Part shown: piece by piece, positions 32,687 through 33,135 of the stretch
How the letters are laid out: each line of letters starts with the position of its first letter
How positions within the stretch are numbered: position 1 is the first letter of the stretch
From: an uncultured Erysipelotrichaceae bacterium
GTDB lineage: Bacteria > Bacillota_I > Bacilli_A > RFN20 > CAG-288
Direction: 5' to 3'
NCBI GenBank assembly: GCA_902773085.1
Contig: CACYDF010000095.1
Location: 1-33,135, forward strand
DNA: 33,135 nucleotides
Position numbers and translations under genes: made by a program
The notes under the pieces: model-generated
The model's input: the letters and a program-made list of their open reading frames with translations, nothing else
What the model was told of the DNA's origin: nothing
Database searches by the model: none

Positions 32687-33135
32687 ATGGATAGAGAAAA
32701 TTACATTGACTCTTATCTAAATGGCCACTTACCAAATGCGTTTGAATTCTTTGGAGCCCATAAAATGAAACAGGGTGGAAAAGATGGTTATGTCTTTAGA
32801 GTGTATGCACCTCTTGCACAAGAAGTTGATGTCATTGGTGATTTTAATTCTTGGGATCCAGGCAAAGGCAAGATGGAAAAAATAGATTATCGAGGAATAT
32901 ATGAACTATTTATTCCTGGAGTAAAAGAAGGTGAAAGATACAAATTCCATATCCTTGGTTGTGATAACTTTTGGAAAGACAAACTTGACCCATATGCTTT
33001 TAGAAATGAGAGCACTGAGTTTAGATGTTCATCAGTTGTTGATATTACTTCAATCAAAATTGATGATAAAGAATTCATTTCAAAAAGAGATCGAAACTTT
33101 AATAAACCTATATCAATTTATGAGTTCCATTTTGG
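32687..33135 (+). CDS. glgB: 1,4-alpha-glucan branching enzyme, N-terminal part
   Basis: The frame is open to the end of the window (149 codons seen). It begins MDRENYIDSYLNGHLP, then NAFEFFGAHK, and carries the CBM48 immunoglobulin-like domain with EVDVIGDFNSWDP and YKFHILG and the start of the linker to the catalytic barrel (ISIYEFHFG at the edge). GlgB makes alpha-1,6 branches in glycogen. AAGGAG at 32675-32680 lies six bases before ATG 32687. The catalytic residues are beyond the window. Glycogen storage by this organism is implied; the rest of the gene set is not seen. Confidence 0.9.
   Translation, partial: MDRENYIDSYLNGHLPNAFEFFGAHKMKQGGKDGYVFRVYAPLAQEVDVIGDFNSWDPGKGKMEKIDYRGIYELFIPGVKEGERYKFHILGCDNFWKDKLDPYAFRNESTEFRCSSVVDITSIKIDDKEFISKRDRNFNKPISIYEFHF

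Noticed and set aside
1-33135. Alternative genetic code with TGA as Trp, as in Mycoplasma.
   Set aside because: TGA ends real genes such as cdsA, and conserved Trp positions use TGG.

Overview
The window is AT-rich, tightly packed bacterial DNA. Operons use 4-8 nt overlaps, and convergent genes sit 2-4 nt apart or overlap. TGA is used as a stop codon (for example cdsA) and Trp is encoded by TGG, so the code is standard rather than Mycoplasma-type. The gene set fits an uncultured or gut-type low-GC Firmicutes (Bacilli, Erysipelotrichales or RF39-like): uppS-cdsA-dxr-rseP order, RNase J, ATPase-FtsX fusion exporters, a Gram-positive style lipoprotein, DeoD phosphorylase and GlgB. The taxon is inferred from gene content only. 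I saw no tRNA, rRNA or CRISPR array.

Layout. (1) 1-3657: tail of uppS, then cdsA, dxr and rseP in one operon (undecaprenyl carrier, CDP-diacylglycerol, MEP isoprenoid entry, site-2 protease). (2) 3658-9509: an accessory stretch. It holds an imperfect inverted-repeat element, an XRE/zinc-ribbon/membrane regulator paired with a lipoprotein, a serine recombinase whose 3' end overlaps the lipoprotein gene, a decayed Fic gene, and an intact AbiE-type toxin-antitoxin pair. (3) 9557-11846: a frameshifted rhomboid protease gene, a YebC-family gene and two small genes of unknown function. (4) 11851-14561, minus strand: priA coupled to a small unknown gene. (5) 14562-15172: relics of an AAA/DUF4143 ATPase gene and a three-copy 33-bp repeat. 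(6) 15173-20404: flavodiiron protein, a membrane protein, thyA-folA (thymidylate/folate cycle) and RNase J. (7) 20407-26929, minus strand: two large ATPase-FtsX fusions and a membrane-anchored alpha/beta hydrolase. (8) 27033-33135: uvrA, deoD, a NERD-like membrane-anchored protein, a polytopic membrane protein and the start of glgB.

Three themes stand out. First, a defence/mobility island (recombinase, Fic relic, AbiE) lies downstream of rseP, where related genomes often carry proS/polC. Second, several genes have a -10 box placed six or seven bases before the start codon, often an extended TGn -10, which predicts leaderless mRNAs. Third, there are several operator-like dyads: before the XRE gene, the Fic relic, abiEi and the flavodiiron gene. 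I did not find a clearly new system. The best candidates for a second look are the TGCA-phased array at 7267-7330, the 33-bp repeats at 14918-15016, and the XRE/zinc-ribbon/lipoprotein pair.
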